The notes beneath the pieces were generated by a model. That model had not been told where the DNA came from. It made no database searches and saw only the letters and a list, made by a program, of their open reading frames with translations. Below, one piece after another: positions 23,903 through 31,160 of a stretch of DNA of 64,000 nt; the stretch's first letter is position 1, and the number at the start of each line of letters is the position of its first letter. The stretch is from an uncultured Oscillospiraceae bacterium. GTDB lineage: Bacteria; Bacillota; Clostridia; Oscillospirales; Oscillospiraceae. The DNA is taken from the NCBI GenBank assembly GCA_910578735.1, contig CAJTSQ010000010.1, positions 5,211-69,210 of the forward strand, given 5' to 3'. Position numbers and translations under genes: made by a program.

Positions 23903-25368
23903 TGCTCTCCAAAGAACAGGTGGAGGAGATTGTACGCCTGACCATCGCCCAGATGGGAGGAGGAACCTCCCCCGCCCCGGTCCAGAGCGTCCCGGCGGCG
24001 CCCCAGGCGGTGCTGCGTCCGGCGGCGTCTGCCCAGGCCCCGGTTAACGTGGGAGGCTGGATGTATCAGGATGCCGACGCGGCGGTGGAGGCCGCCTGGA
24101 ACGCCTTTCAGCAGTTTGGCGAGCTGTCGCTGGAAAAACGGCGGGAGCTGGTGGAGGCCATGCGCCAGGCCGCCCGGGACAACGCCCGGCATCTGGCGGA
24201 GATGGCCCATGAGGAGACGGGCTACGGCCATGTGGAGGACAAGGTGGTCAAGAACCTGCTGGCCGCCGACAAAACCCCCGGGCCGGAGGACATCCCCACC
24301 GAGGCCTATACCGGCGACGGCGGCTTTACCCTGGTGGAACACGCCCCCTTCGGGGTGATCGCCTCGGTGATTCCCTCCACCAACCCCACAGCCACCGTCA
24401 TCAACAACGCCATCAGCATGATTTCCGCCGGAAATACGGTGGTGTTCAGCCCCCACCCGGCGGCCAAGCGGTCCTCTCAGGAGGCCATCCGGGTTCTCCA
24501 TGAGGCTCTGGTGGCCCACGGAGCGCCCCCGGGAATCATCACCACCCCGGCGGAGCCCAGCCTAGAGAACTCCCAGGCGGTGATGAAGCACCCCAAGGTG
24601 CGGCTGCTGTCCGTCACCGGGGGCGAGGCCATTGTAAAGGTGGCCATGAACAGCGGCAAGAAGGCGGTCTGCGCCGGGCCGGGCAACCCCCCGGTGATTG
24701 TGGATGAGACCGCCGAGCTGGACAAGGCGGGCAAGCGCACGGTGGATGGGGCGTCCTATGAGAACAACATCCTGTGCGTGGCGGAAAAGGAAGTGTTCTG
24801 CGTCAGCACCGTCTTTGACCGCTTTCTGTCTGAGCTGGAGCGCAACGGGGCGTTCCAGATTCGCGGGGGGGACATCGACAAGGTCCTGCGCACCGTCCTG
24901 GTGGAGAATAACGGCAGGTACACCCCCAGCCGGAAGTTTGTGGGCCGGGACGCCGCCTATATTCTGGACCAGTGCGGTATCTCCTACACCGGCAGGCCCC
25001 GGCTGATTATCTGCGAGGTGGACCGCAATCACCCCTTTGTCGTGACGGAAATGCTCATGCCGGTGCTGGCCTGCGTCCGGGTGTCCGATGTGGACGAGGC
25101 CATCCGGGAGGCGGTGCGGGCGGAGAACGGCTGCTGGCACTCCGCCATCATGCACTCCACCAACGTGCGGAACATGAGCCGGGCGGCCAAGGCCCTGAAC
25201 ACTACTATCTTCGTGAAGAACGCCCCCTCCTACTCCGGCCTGGGGATGAACGCCGAGGGCCACGCCACCCTCACCATCGCCACCCCCACCGGCGAGGGGC
25301 TGACCTCCGCCCGGACCTTCACCCGGGCCCGGCGGTGCGTCCTCCACGACGACTTCCGGATTCTGTAA
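23902..25368 (+). CDS. CoA-acylating aldehyde dehydrogenase (EutE/PduP type)
   Basis: It oxidises a short aldehyde to acyl-CoA with NAD and is the signature enzyme of metabolosome-type compartments. The 488 residues open with an encapsulation-peptide helix (SKEQVEEIVRLTIAQMG) and an Ala/Pro linker to about residue 45. The catalytic domain has PSTNPTATVINNAI, the catalytic Cys in ENNILCVAEKEV (about residue 291) and AGPGNPPVIVDETA. It should act on the aldehyde released by the class II aldolases or by transketolase: acetaldehyde or methylthioacetaldehyde. Confidence 0.95.
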   Translation: MLSKEQVEEIVRLTIAQMGGGTSPAPVQSVPAAPQAVLRPAASAQAPVNVGGWMYQDADAAVEAAWNAFQQFGELSLEKRRELVEAMRQAARDNARHLAEMAHEETGYGHVEDKVVKNLLAADKTPGPEDIPTEAYTGDGGFTLVEHAPFGVIASVIPSTNPTATVINNAISMISAGNTVVFSPHPAAKRSSQEAIRVLHEALVAHGAPPGIITTPAEPSLENSQAVMKHPKVRLLSVTGGEAIVKVAMNSGKKAVCAGPGNPPVIVDETAELDKAGKRTVDGASYENNILCVAEKEVFCVSTVFDRFLSELERNGAFQIRGGDIDKVLRTVLVENNGRYTPSRKFVGRDAAYILDQCGISYTGRPRLIICEVDRNHPFVVTEMLMPVLACVRVSDVDEAIREAVRAENGCWHSAIMHSTNVRNMSRAAKALNTTIFVKNAPSYSGLGMNAEGHATLTIATPTGEGLTSARTFTRARRCVLHDDFRIL

Positions 25369-25374
25369 GCGCCT

Positions 25375-26673
25375 ATGCTGGATAAGATATTTGAGGCCGG
25401 CGTGGTGGGGGCCGGCGGCGCAGGATTTCCCACCCATGTGAAGTATAAGGCCAAGGCTGAGGTGTTCATCGTCAACGCCATTGAGTGCGAGCCCCTGCTG
25501 CGCACCGACCGGTATATTGTGGAGACCTTCGCCCCGGAGATCGCGGCGGCTACCTTGCGTGTCAAGGCCCACCTGGGGGCGGAGCGGGCGGTAATCGCCG
25601 TGAAGGAGCACAACGCCGGTATGGTGGATGCACTCAAGCGGGCGGTGGAGGGCAAGGCTATTGAGCTGTACCTCTCCCCCTCGGTCTACCCGGCGGGGGA
25701 CGAGCAGAACCTGATCCACTGCATCACCGGGCGGGTGGTGCCCACCGGGGGCCTGCCCCTGGACGTGGGGTGCGTGGTGTCCAACGCCGCCACCGTATAT
25801 CAGGTGTATGAGGCACTCCAGGGCCGGCCGGTTACCCACAAGGTACTTACCATCGGCGGCGCGGTGGCTGACCCAATTACCGTATCCGCTCCCATTGGAA
25901 CCCCTCTTGAGGCTCTGCCCGCCCTGGCGGGGGGCCCAATCGGAGACTGTGTCTACATCATCGGCGGGCCCCTCATGGGCCGGGTGGTGGAGTCCCTGGA
26001 GGGGGAGGCCGTCACCAAGACCACCGGCGGGCTGCTGGCCATTCCCCGGGACGCGGTGCTGCTGGAGCGGAAGGACGGGAACCTCCAACGGGAGGCTCGC
26101 ATGGCCCGGGCGGTGTGCTGCCAGTGTTCCATGTGTACCCAGATGTGCCCCCGGAACGCTATGGGCCTGAATGTACAGCCCCACAAGATCATGCGGGCCC
26201 TGGCCGCGGGGAACTGCGGCCTCATCGGCGGGGAGACCAACGGGGTCTGGTCCTGCTGCGACTGCGGTATCTGCACCTATTACGCCTGTAACTTCGGCCT
26301 CCACCCCTCCAAGATGATGCAGGCCTACAAGGACCGCATGCGGCAGGAGGGAATTAAGCCTGTGAAGGAGGCCAAGTATCAGCCCCAGGGCTTCGACACC
26401 AAACGCCTGCCCACAGCCCGCCTGCTGGGCCGGCTGGACCTGGAGAAGTACGACGCCGACGCCCCCTTTGCCGGGACGGTGGAGGTTCAAAGGGTGCGTA
26501 TCCCCCTGAAGATGCACGCCGGCGGGCCTTGCAAGCCGGTGGTGACGGCGGGGACAGCGGTCCAAAAGGGCCAGCTCATCGCCGAGCCGGCGGGCCTGGG
26601 GGCCAGGATTCACGCCTCTGTCGCGGGGACAGTTACCCAGGTGACAGAAACGTATATCGAAATAAGGATGTGA
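25375..26673 (+). CDS. pduS: PduS-type RnfC-like electron transfer protein
   Basis: PduS-like proteins carry flavin and iron-sulfur centres and move electrons from NADH. The 432 residues begin with a RnfC-type flavin domain (GVVGAGGAGFPTHVKYKA, NAIECEPLL), have SLBB-like middle parts, two Cys clusters (CCQCSMCTQMCP near 248 and CCDCGICTYYAC near 294), and a C-terminal biotinyl/SLBB-like lobe. The second cluster departs from the classic CxxCxxCxxxCP. In PDU systems PduS reduces cobalamin, but no B12 enzyme is present here, so a general redox or NAD-recycling role with the PduT-like shell protein is more likely. Confidence 0.93.
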   Translation: MLDKIFEAGVVGAGGAGFPTHVKYKAKAEVFIVNAIECEPLLRTDRYIVETFAPEIAAATLRVKAHLGAERAVIAVKEHNAGMVDALKRAVEGKAIELYLSPSVYPAGDEQNLIHCITGRVVPTGGLPLDVGCVVSNAATVYQVYEALQGRPVTHKVLTIGGAVADPITVSAPIGTPLEALPALAGGPIGDCVYIIGGPLMGRVVESLEGEAVTKTTGGLLAIPRDAVLLERKDGNLQREARMARAVCCQCSMCTQMCPRNAMGLNVQPHKIMRALAAGNCGLIGGETNGVWSCCDCGICTYYACNFGLHPSKMMQAYKDRMRQEGIKPVKEAKYQPQGFDTKRLPTARLLGRLDLEKYDADAPFAGTVEVQRVRIPLKMHAGGPCKPVVTAGTAVQKGQLIAEPAGLGARIHASVAGTVTQVTETYIEIRM

Positions 26674-26677
26674 TGGT

Positions 26678-27223
26678 ATGGACGCGCTGGGTATGAATGA
26701 GGTGATGAGCATCCCCACCGGTTTTCTGGTGTGTGACACGATGCTCAAGGCGGCGGAAGTGACGCTGGTCTCCTCCGGCTGTGTCTGTGCCGGAAAGCAT
26801 TACACTGTGGTCTCCGGCGAGGTGGCCGCGGTCCGGGCCGCCGTGGAAGCGGGCCGGGAGGTGGCCTCCGGAGTACTGGTGGACTCGCTGGTCATTGCCA
26901 ACGTGGACAGGAGTGTGGCCCCGGCTATTATGGCCTGTACGGATACCGAACACCTGAAGTCGGTGGGCGTAATGGAGACCTATTCCCTGTGTGCCGCCAT
27001 ACACGCCGCCGACGCCGCCGCCAAGGCGGCGGATATCCGCCTGCTGGAGGTGCGGCTGGGCCGGGGATTGGGCGGAAAGTCCTTTGTCCTGCTCACCGGT
27101 GAGGTGGCGGCGGTCACCGCCGCCGTGGAAGCGGCGGAGGCCCTGGAGGAGACTCAGGGCCTGATGGGGAAGAGCGTGGTCATTCCCGCGCCCCACCCCG
27201 ATTTGTTGCGGAGTATGCAGTAA
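26678..27223 (+). CDS. pduT: PduT-like tandem-BMC shell protein
   Basis: This 181-residue BMC-T protein holds two BMC folds and forms trimers in the shell. It follows PduT of Salmonella along its length: GEVAAVRAAVEAG, LVDSLVIANVDRSVAPAI, VGVMETYSLCAAIHAADAA and VIPAPHPDLLR. The pore loop SSGCVCAGKHY contains Cys where PduT has CPGK, whose three Cys hold an iron-sulfur cluster in the pore. It directly follows pduS (5 nt), supporting electron transfer across the shell. Confidence 0.93.
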   Translation: MDALGMNEVMSIPTGFLVCDTMLKAAEVTLVSSGCVCAGKHYTVVSGEVAAVRAAVEAGREVASGVLVDSLVIANVDRSVAPAIMACTDTEHLKSVGVMETYSLCAAIHAADAAAKAADIRLLEVRLGRGLGGKSFVLLTGEVAAVTAAVEAAEALEETQGLMGKSVVIPAPHPDLLRSMQ

Positions 27224-27294
27224 TTTGTGAACCCTCCGCCACGGGCGGAAACAATAAGTAATCTTAATTCAAATTATAAACGGAGGTTATCAAC

Positions 27295-27579
27295 ATGAAA
27301 GAAGCTCTTGGAATGATCGAAACCAGAGGCCTGATCGGCGCCATTGAGGCGGCGGACTCCATGGTCAAGGCGGCTAACGTATCCCTCATCGGCAAGGTCC
27401 AGATCGGCAGCGGCCTGGTCACCGTGATGGTGCGGGGCGACGTAGGCGCGGTCAAGGCCGCTGTGGACGCCGGCGCCGCCGCCGCCAAGCGGGTGGGCGA
27501 GCTGTTCGGAGCCCACGTGATTCCCCGGCCCCACTCCGACGTGGAGTACATCCTGCCCTCCCTGGATAAAGCGGAGTAA
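27295..27579 (+). CDS. BMC-H hexameric shell protein (PduA/EutM type)
   Basis: BMC-H hexamers tile the shell facets. The 94 residues match PduA/EutM: ALGMIETRGLIGAIEAADSM, KVQIGSGLVTVMVRGDVGAV with the pore GSG, and VIPRPHSDVE near the end. It is the only BMC-H gene in the window. CGGAGG precedes the ATG after a 71-nt gap, long enough for a separate ribosome binding site and possibly higher expression. Confidence 0.96.
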   Translation: MKEALGMIETRGLIGAIEAADSMVKAANVSLIGKVQIGSGLVTVMVRGDVGAVKAAVDAGAAAAKRVGELFGAHVIPRPHSDVEYILPSLDKAE

Positions 27580-27582
27580 GCT

Positions 27583-27849
27583 GTGATTACCGGCAGAATT
27601 ACCGGCACGGTGGTGGCCACGGTGAAGGACCCCTCCATGGAGGGGGTCCCCCTGCTGACGGTGAAGCTCATTGTCAACGGGAAGGACACCGAGACCGTGG
27701 TCGCCGCCGACCACACCCGCCAGGCTGGGCCGGGGGACTTTGTGTTCCTCATTCCCAAGAAGGAGGCCTCCCGGATTTTCCGGGACAGCCAGGGCCCCTA
27801 TGACATGGCGGTGGTGGGCTTTATCGACACGTACAACGAAGAACTGTAG
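27583..27849 (+). CDS. EutN/CcmL-type shell vertex protein (BMC-P 2)
   Basis: This 88-residue pentamer-forming shell protein starts at GTG, 3 nt behind the BMC-H stop; its ribosome binding site GGAG lies inside the previous gene. Family features are ITGRITGTVVATVKDPSMEGVP and GFIDTYNEE. It is the shortest of the three BMC-P paralogues and the most divergent in its middle (NGKDTETVVAADHTRQAGPG). Confidence 0.9.
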   Translation: MITGRITGTVVATVKDPSMEGVPLLTVKLIVNGKDTETVVAADHTRQAGPGDFVFLIPKKEASRIFRDSQGPYDMAVVGFIDTYNEEL

Positions 27850-27860
27850 GGGGTGGGGGA

Positions 27861-28169
27861 ATGCGAATTGGAAGAGTGGTGGGCAATCTGGTGTCCACGG
27901 TAAAGGACGATGCCCTTCCGCCCTACAAGCTGCTGCTGGTGGAGTATCTCAACCCCATGACTATGGAGCCGGAGGGGGAGCGGGAGATCGCCACCGACTG
28001 CGTGGACGCCGGCACGGGAGACATCGTGGTGGTGGACACCGACGGCGGGGCGGGCAACATGCTCCACGGGGACAACAACGTCATGACCGACCGGATCTGC
28101 TGCGCCATCATCGACAGCTTTACCTGCCACGGACAAAAGACCGTCACCCGCCACGGCGAATACTACTAA
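27861..28169 (+). CDS. EutN/CcmL-type shell vertex protein (BMC-P 3)
   Basis: The third vertex protein, 102 residues, has MRIGRVVGNLVSTVKDDAL, YKLLLVEYLNPMTME, and ATDCVDAGTGDIVVVDTDGGAGNM. GGGGGTGGGGG precedes the ATG. Several different BMC-P genes are common in metabolosome loci and may cap different vertices. Confidence 0.93.
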   Translation: MRIGRVVGNLVSTVKDDALPPYKLLLVEYLNPMTMEPEGEREIATDCVDAGTGDIVVVDTDGGAGNMLHGDNNVMTDRICCAIIDSFTCHGQKTVTRHGEYY

Positions 28170-28187
28170 GGAAGAAGGGATCGGCTT

Positions 28188-28631
28188 ATGCTGAGAGGAA
28201 TCCCCAACTGCATCAGTCCCGAGCTGCTGAAGGTTCTGCACGAGATGGGCCACGGCGACACCATCGTGATCGGCGACTCCAATTTCGCCGCCGCCTCCAT
28301 CGCGGCGGCCAAGGGGCACGTCAACATCCGCTGCGACGGCCACCGGGCCACCGAGATTCTGGACGCCATTTTGCAGCTTATGCCCCTGGACGACTTTGTG
28401 GAAAAACCGGTGACCATCATGAACAAGACCGAGCGGCACAAGGACCTGGAGTGTTCCGTCTGGGACGAGTTCAAGGCCATCGTGGCCAAGCACGACCCCC
28501 GGGGGGCGGACGCGGTGGACTTTATGGACCGCTTCCCCTTCTACACGGCGGCCCAGAACGCCTACGCGGTGGTGTCCACTACCGAGACCGCGCCCTATGC
28601 CTGCATTATTATCCAGAAGGGCTGTCTGTAG
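28188..28631 (+). CDS. fucU: FucU/RbsD-family sugar mutarotase
   Basis: RbsD/FucU proteins interconvert ring anomers of sugars such as fucose or ribose. The 147 residues follow FucU (MLRGIPNCISPELLKVLHEMGHGD, catalytic His in GHGD, later RCDGHRATEILDAI and LDDFVEKPV). In a pathway for a 5-substituted ribose it could supply the anomer that MtnK-type kinases need. A 17-bp hairpin follows the stop. Confidence 0.9.
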   Translation: MLRGIPNCISPELLKVLHEMGHGDTIVIGDSNFAAASIAAAKGHVNIRCDGHRATEILDAILQLMPLDDFVEKPVTIMNKTERHKDLECSVWDEFKAIVAKHDPRGADAVDFMDRFPFYTAAQNAYAVVSTTETAPYACIIIQKGCL

Positions 28632-28643
28632 CGTTTGAACAGC

Positions 28644-28680
28644 TGGATCATTCCCGCCCCTTCGGGGCGGGAATGATCCA
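28644..28680 (+). other. Strong hairpin between fucU and the second aldolase
   Basis: A perfect 17-bp inverted repeat (TGGATCATTCCCGCCCC and its complement) with a TTC loop is followed by AATTTC, not a T-run. It may stabilise or process the mRNA, or act as a partial terminator that lowers expression of the last gene. Confidence 0.65.
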
Positions 28681-28704
28681 AATTTCACATCAGGAGGTCT
28701 GGGA

Positions 28705-29352
28705 ATGAAAAACTGGAAACGAGAAGTCATTGACGCCGGTATCCGCATGCTCAGCGAGGGAATTACCATCGGCACCTGGGGCAACGTCACCGTCCGGGAC
28801 CCGGAGACGGGGTACGTCTACCTCAGCCCCAGCGGGATGCCATATAAGACCCTGATGGAGGACGACATCGTGGTGGTCCGGCTGGACGGCAGCCGGGTGG
28901 AGGGAGAGAGAAAACCCACCATCGAGACCGAGATGCACCTGGCCATCTACCGGGCCCGGCCCGCGTGCAACGCCATCATCCACACCCACCCTGTATACTC
29001 CACCGCCTTCTCCGCCATGGGGGAGGACATCCCCCTGCTGCTGGACGAGGCGGCCCAGGTGCTGGGCGACGTGGTGCGTACCACAGCCTATGCCCTGCCT
29101 GGCTCTCAGGAGCTGGCGGACGAGTGCGTCAAGGCCCTGGGGGACAAGGCCATGGCCTGCCTGCTCCGATCCCACGGGGCGGTGTGCCTGGGCAAGGACC
29201 TGGAGCAGGCCTTTGGCAACTCCACCGTGCTGGAGGCCACCGCCCAGATTTACAGCATCATCCGCTCCATGGGCGGGCAGTTCGACCCCATCTCCCCGGA
29301 GAACATCGCCTTTATGCAGAATTTTGTGAAAAACAGTTACGGGCAGAGATAA
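28705..29352 (+). CDS. Class II aldolase/adducin protein (L-fuculose-phosphate aldolase type)
   Basis: The 215-residue zinc aldolase has the HTH zinc ligands (IIHTHPVYSTAF, about residue 93), the later His in LLRSHGAVCLG (about 155) and GTWGNVTVRD near the start. It is close in size to DrdA and to the Ald2 aldolases that cleave 5-deoxy- or 5-methylthioribulose-1-phosphate into DHAP and a two-carbon aldehyde. The short tail (NIAFMQNFVKNSYGQR) might be a targeting helix but is not convincing. AGGAGG precedes the ATG. It is the last gene of the operon; a weak hairpin at about 29361-29400 may end it. Confidence 0.9.
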   Translation: MKNWKREVIDAGIRMLSEGITIGTWGNVTVRDPETGYVYLSPSGMPYKTLMEDDIVVVRLDGSRVEGERKPTIETEMHLAIYRARPACNAIIHTHPVYSTAFSAMGEDIPLLLDEAAQVLGDVVRTTAYALPGSQELADECVKALGDKAMACLLRSHGAVCLGKDLEQAFGNSTVLEATAQIYSIIRSMGGQFDPISPENIAFMQNFVKNSYGQR

Positions 29353-29460
29353 TTTTAACAGAAAAACGGCTCCGGCACATATTTTGTGCTTGGGGCTGTT
29401 ATATTGAGAAATTTGTTGTATAATAAAATCAACTATCTGCCGTTTTGGGGAGGATACAGC

Positions 29461-31092
29461 ATGAAAGCAATTACCGCAAATCCGGAGACCATCCGAGAGG
29501 TTTTTTCCAAAAGATACATCATTCCGGACTTTCAGAGGCCGTACTCTTGGGATAACGACCCTTGTGAAAAGCTGTGGGACGATATCATTGACTTTTATGA
29601 AGGAAAAGAGACAAAAGAAGACAAATATTTTTTGGGAAACATCGTAATCAACCCGGCCTCTAATCTATCCTATGAGGCTTGGGAAGTAGTAGATGGTCAA
29701 CAGCGCCTGACCACGCTGCTGCTGCTTATAAAGGCTCTGCATTCTCGGGCAGGGACGGTCAAGGCGTTGGAGGAGTGTCTGCGGATCAAGGATCCCCTTA
29801 CATCTGAGCTGACAGATGAGCTGAGAGTCAGTTCTTTTGTAATCAGCCAGGACAGGGAGGATTTACATACCATCCTTCTAGGCGGAACAGAACCAGCAAA
29901 AAGCCACCTTTTGGATAATTACAAGTTGTTCGGAGAGAAAATCGATGAATGGTGGCTTTCTCAGGGGCAGACAGCAGAGGCGTTAAACCGACTGATTCTC
30001 ACCCTGCTGGACAGTGTGGTGCTTCTGCCTATCCACTGCGGCTCAGAGGACGATGCCCTGACCATCTTTGAGACAATTAATAATCGGGGGATGTCCTTGT
30101 CCGACGCGGATATCTTCAAGGCCAAACTTTACCACAATATCCCTCAGGAGGATCAGGCTGCCTTTATTGAGGACTGGAACGCACTGGAAGACCACGATTG
30201 GCTCTTCCGTGTGTTAATGCACATTCTCCGAGCCAAGACCGATGAAACTGGTAAAGAGATTGGCCTGCGCTCCTATTTTACCGCTCAAAAGGGCATATTG
30301 GGCGACTATGCCTCCATTATGAGGAGCTTGAAGATAATCCATGCTGTTAATGTCAACTGGTACGGTGGCGATGAGATTAACGCGTTATGGCGGATTATGG
30401 AGACCTATCCCAACTACTACTGGAACTTCCCGCTATTTGTCTTTTTGCACAAGTACGGGGCCTTTGAGGAGGAGGGCGGCTTCTCTCTGCCAGAGGACCA
30501 TCTGCCCCAATTTTTAGAACTCTTAAACGCCACTGTACGGTATTTCTTTATTAAAGGATTAGTCTATAATGCGGTTAATGCGGTGAAGGATACTGTCTAC
30601 CGGGTATGCGCCGACATAGAGCAGGAGCGGGACTACCTGGCCAGCTATGAGGCCAATATCTCTAGAAATGACAGAACTGTTCTTGATGCGATTCTTCATG
30701 GCGATCTGCGCCGGCGCTATCAAAGGGGGATTGTATTGCTCTCAGCCTATCTGAACCCTGGCCAAAACCGGAAGGCGTTCAGCCAATTTATGGATGGGAA
30801 ATACGATATTGAGCACATTCTCCCCAAAAAATGGAACAATTACGACGGTTGGACGGATGACCTTTGGCGGGAGCAGTTGAACAATTTAGGCAATCTGATC
30901 CCTCTGGGCCGTGCGCTGAATATTGCGGCTAAGAACGAGTTTTTTGAACGAAAAAAGGGAGAATATGCCAAGTCCGATGTTCAAGACGCCCGAGACTTGA
31001 TCATGTTGCCGGAATGGACGCCAGATGCTCTAATTGAAAGTCAAGAGGAGAAAATTGACAGATTACTGAAGTATTTTCAGGTTGAGCTATAA
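29461..31092 (+). CDS. DUF262/DUF1524 protein (GmrSD-like, putative DNA-modification-dependent nuclease)
   Basis: Proteins of this type use DUF262 to bind and hydrolyse nucleotide and DUF1524 as an HNH-like nuclease; GmrSD members attack modified phage DNA. The 543 residues show the DUF262 motif VVDGQQRLTTLLLL (about residue 77) with IPDFQRPYSWD near the start, and a C-terminal DUF1524 part (KYDIEHILPKKWN ... LNNLGNLIPLG). ATG 29461 has GGGAGG at 8 bases; upstream in-frame starts lack it. A TATAAT box at 29419-29424 suggests its own promoter. The DNA is clearly lower in GC and uses other codons than its neighbours, so it was probably acquired. A terminator follows. Confidence 0.85.
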   Translation: MKAITANPETIREVFSKRYIIPDFQRPYSWDNDPCEKLWDDIIDFYEGKETKEDKYFLGNIVINPASNLSYEAWEVVDGQQRLTTLLLLIKALHSRAGTVKALEECLRIKDPLTSELTDELRVSSFVISQDREDLHTILLGGTEPAKSHLLDNYKLFGEKIDEWWLSQGQTAEALNRLILTLLDSVVLLPIHCGSEDDALTIFETINNRGMSLSDADIFKAKLYHNIPQEDQAAFIEDWNALEDHDWLFRVLMHILRAKTDETGKEIGLRSYFTAQKGILGDYASIMRSLKIIHAVNVNWYGGDEINALWRIMETYPNYYWNFPLFVFLHKYGAFEEEGGFSLPEDHLPQFLELLNATVRYFFIKGLVYNAVNAVKDTVYRVCADIEQERDYLASYEANISRNDRTVLDAILHGDLRRRYQRGIVLLSAYLNPGQNRKAFSQFMDGKYDIEHILPKKWNNYDGWTDDLWREQLNNLGNLIPLGRALNIAAKNEFFERKKGEYAKSDVQDARDLIMLPEWTPDALIESQEEKIDRLLKYFQVEL

Positions 31093-31110
31093 AATATGGT
31101 ATAAAGTGAG

Positions 31111-31147
31111 CGGTGGGATACCCTAATGAGGTATCCCACCGTTTTTT
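31111..31147 (+). terminator. Terminator of the DUF262 gene
   Basis: A 12-bp stem (CGGTGGGATACC with GGTATCCCACCG) is followed by TTTTTT. Confidence 0.92.
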
Positions 31148-31160
31148 ATAGAAGTTTTGT

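Noticed and set aside
18765..29352. Standard PDU, EUT or glycyl-radical microcompartment
   Set aside because: The signature enzymes (diol dehydratase, ethanolamine ammonia-lyase, glycyl radical enzyme and activase) are all absent from the locus.
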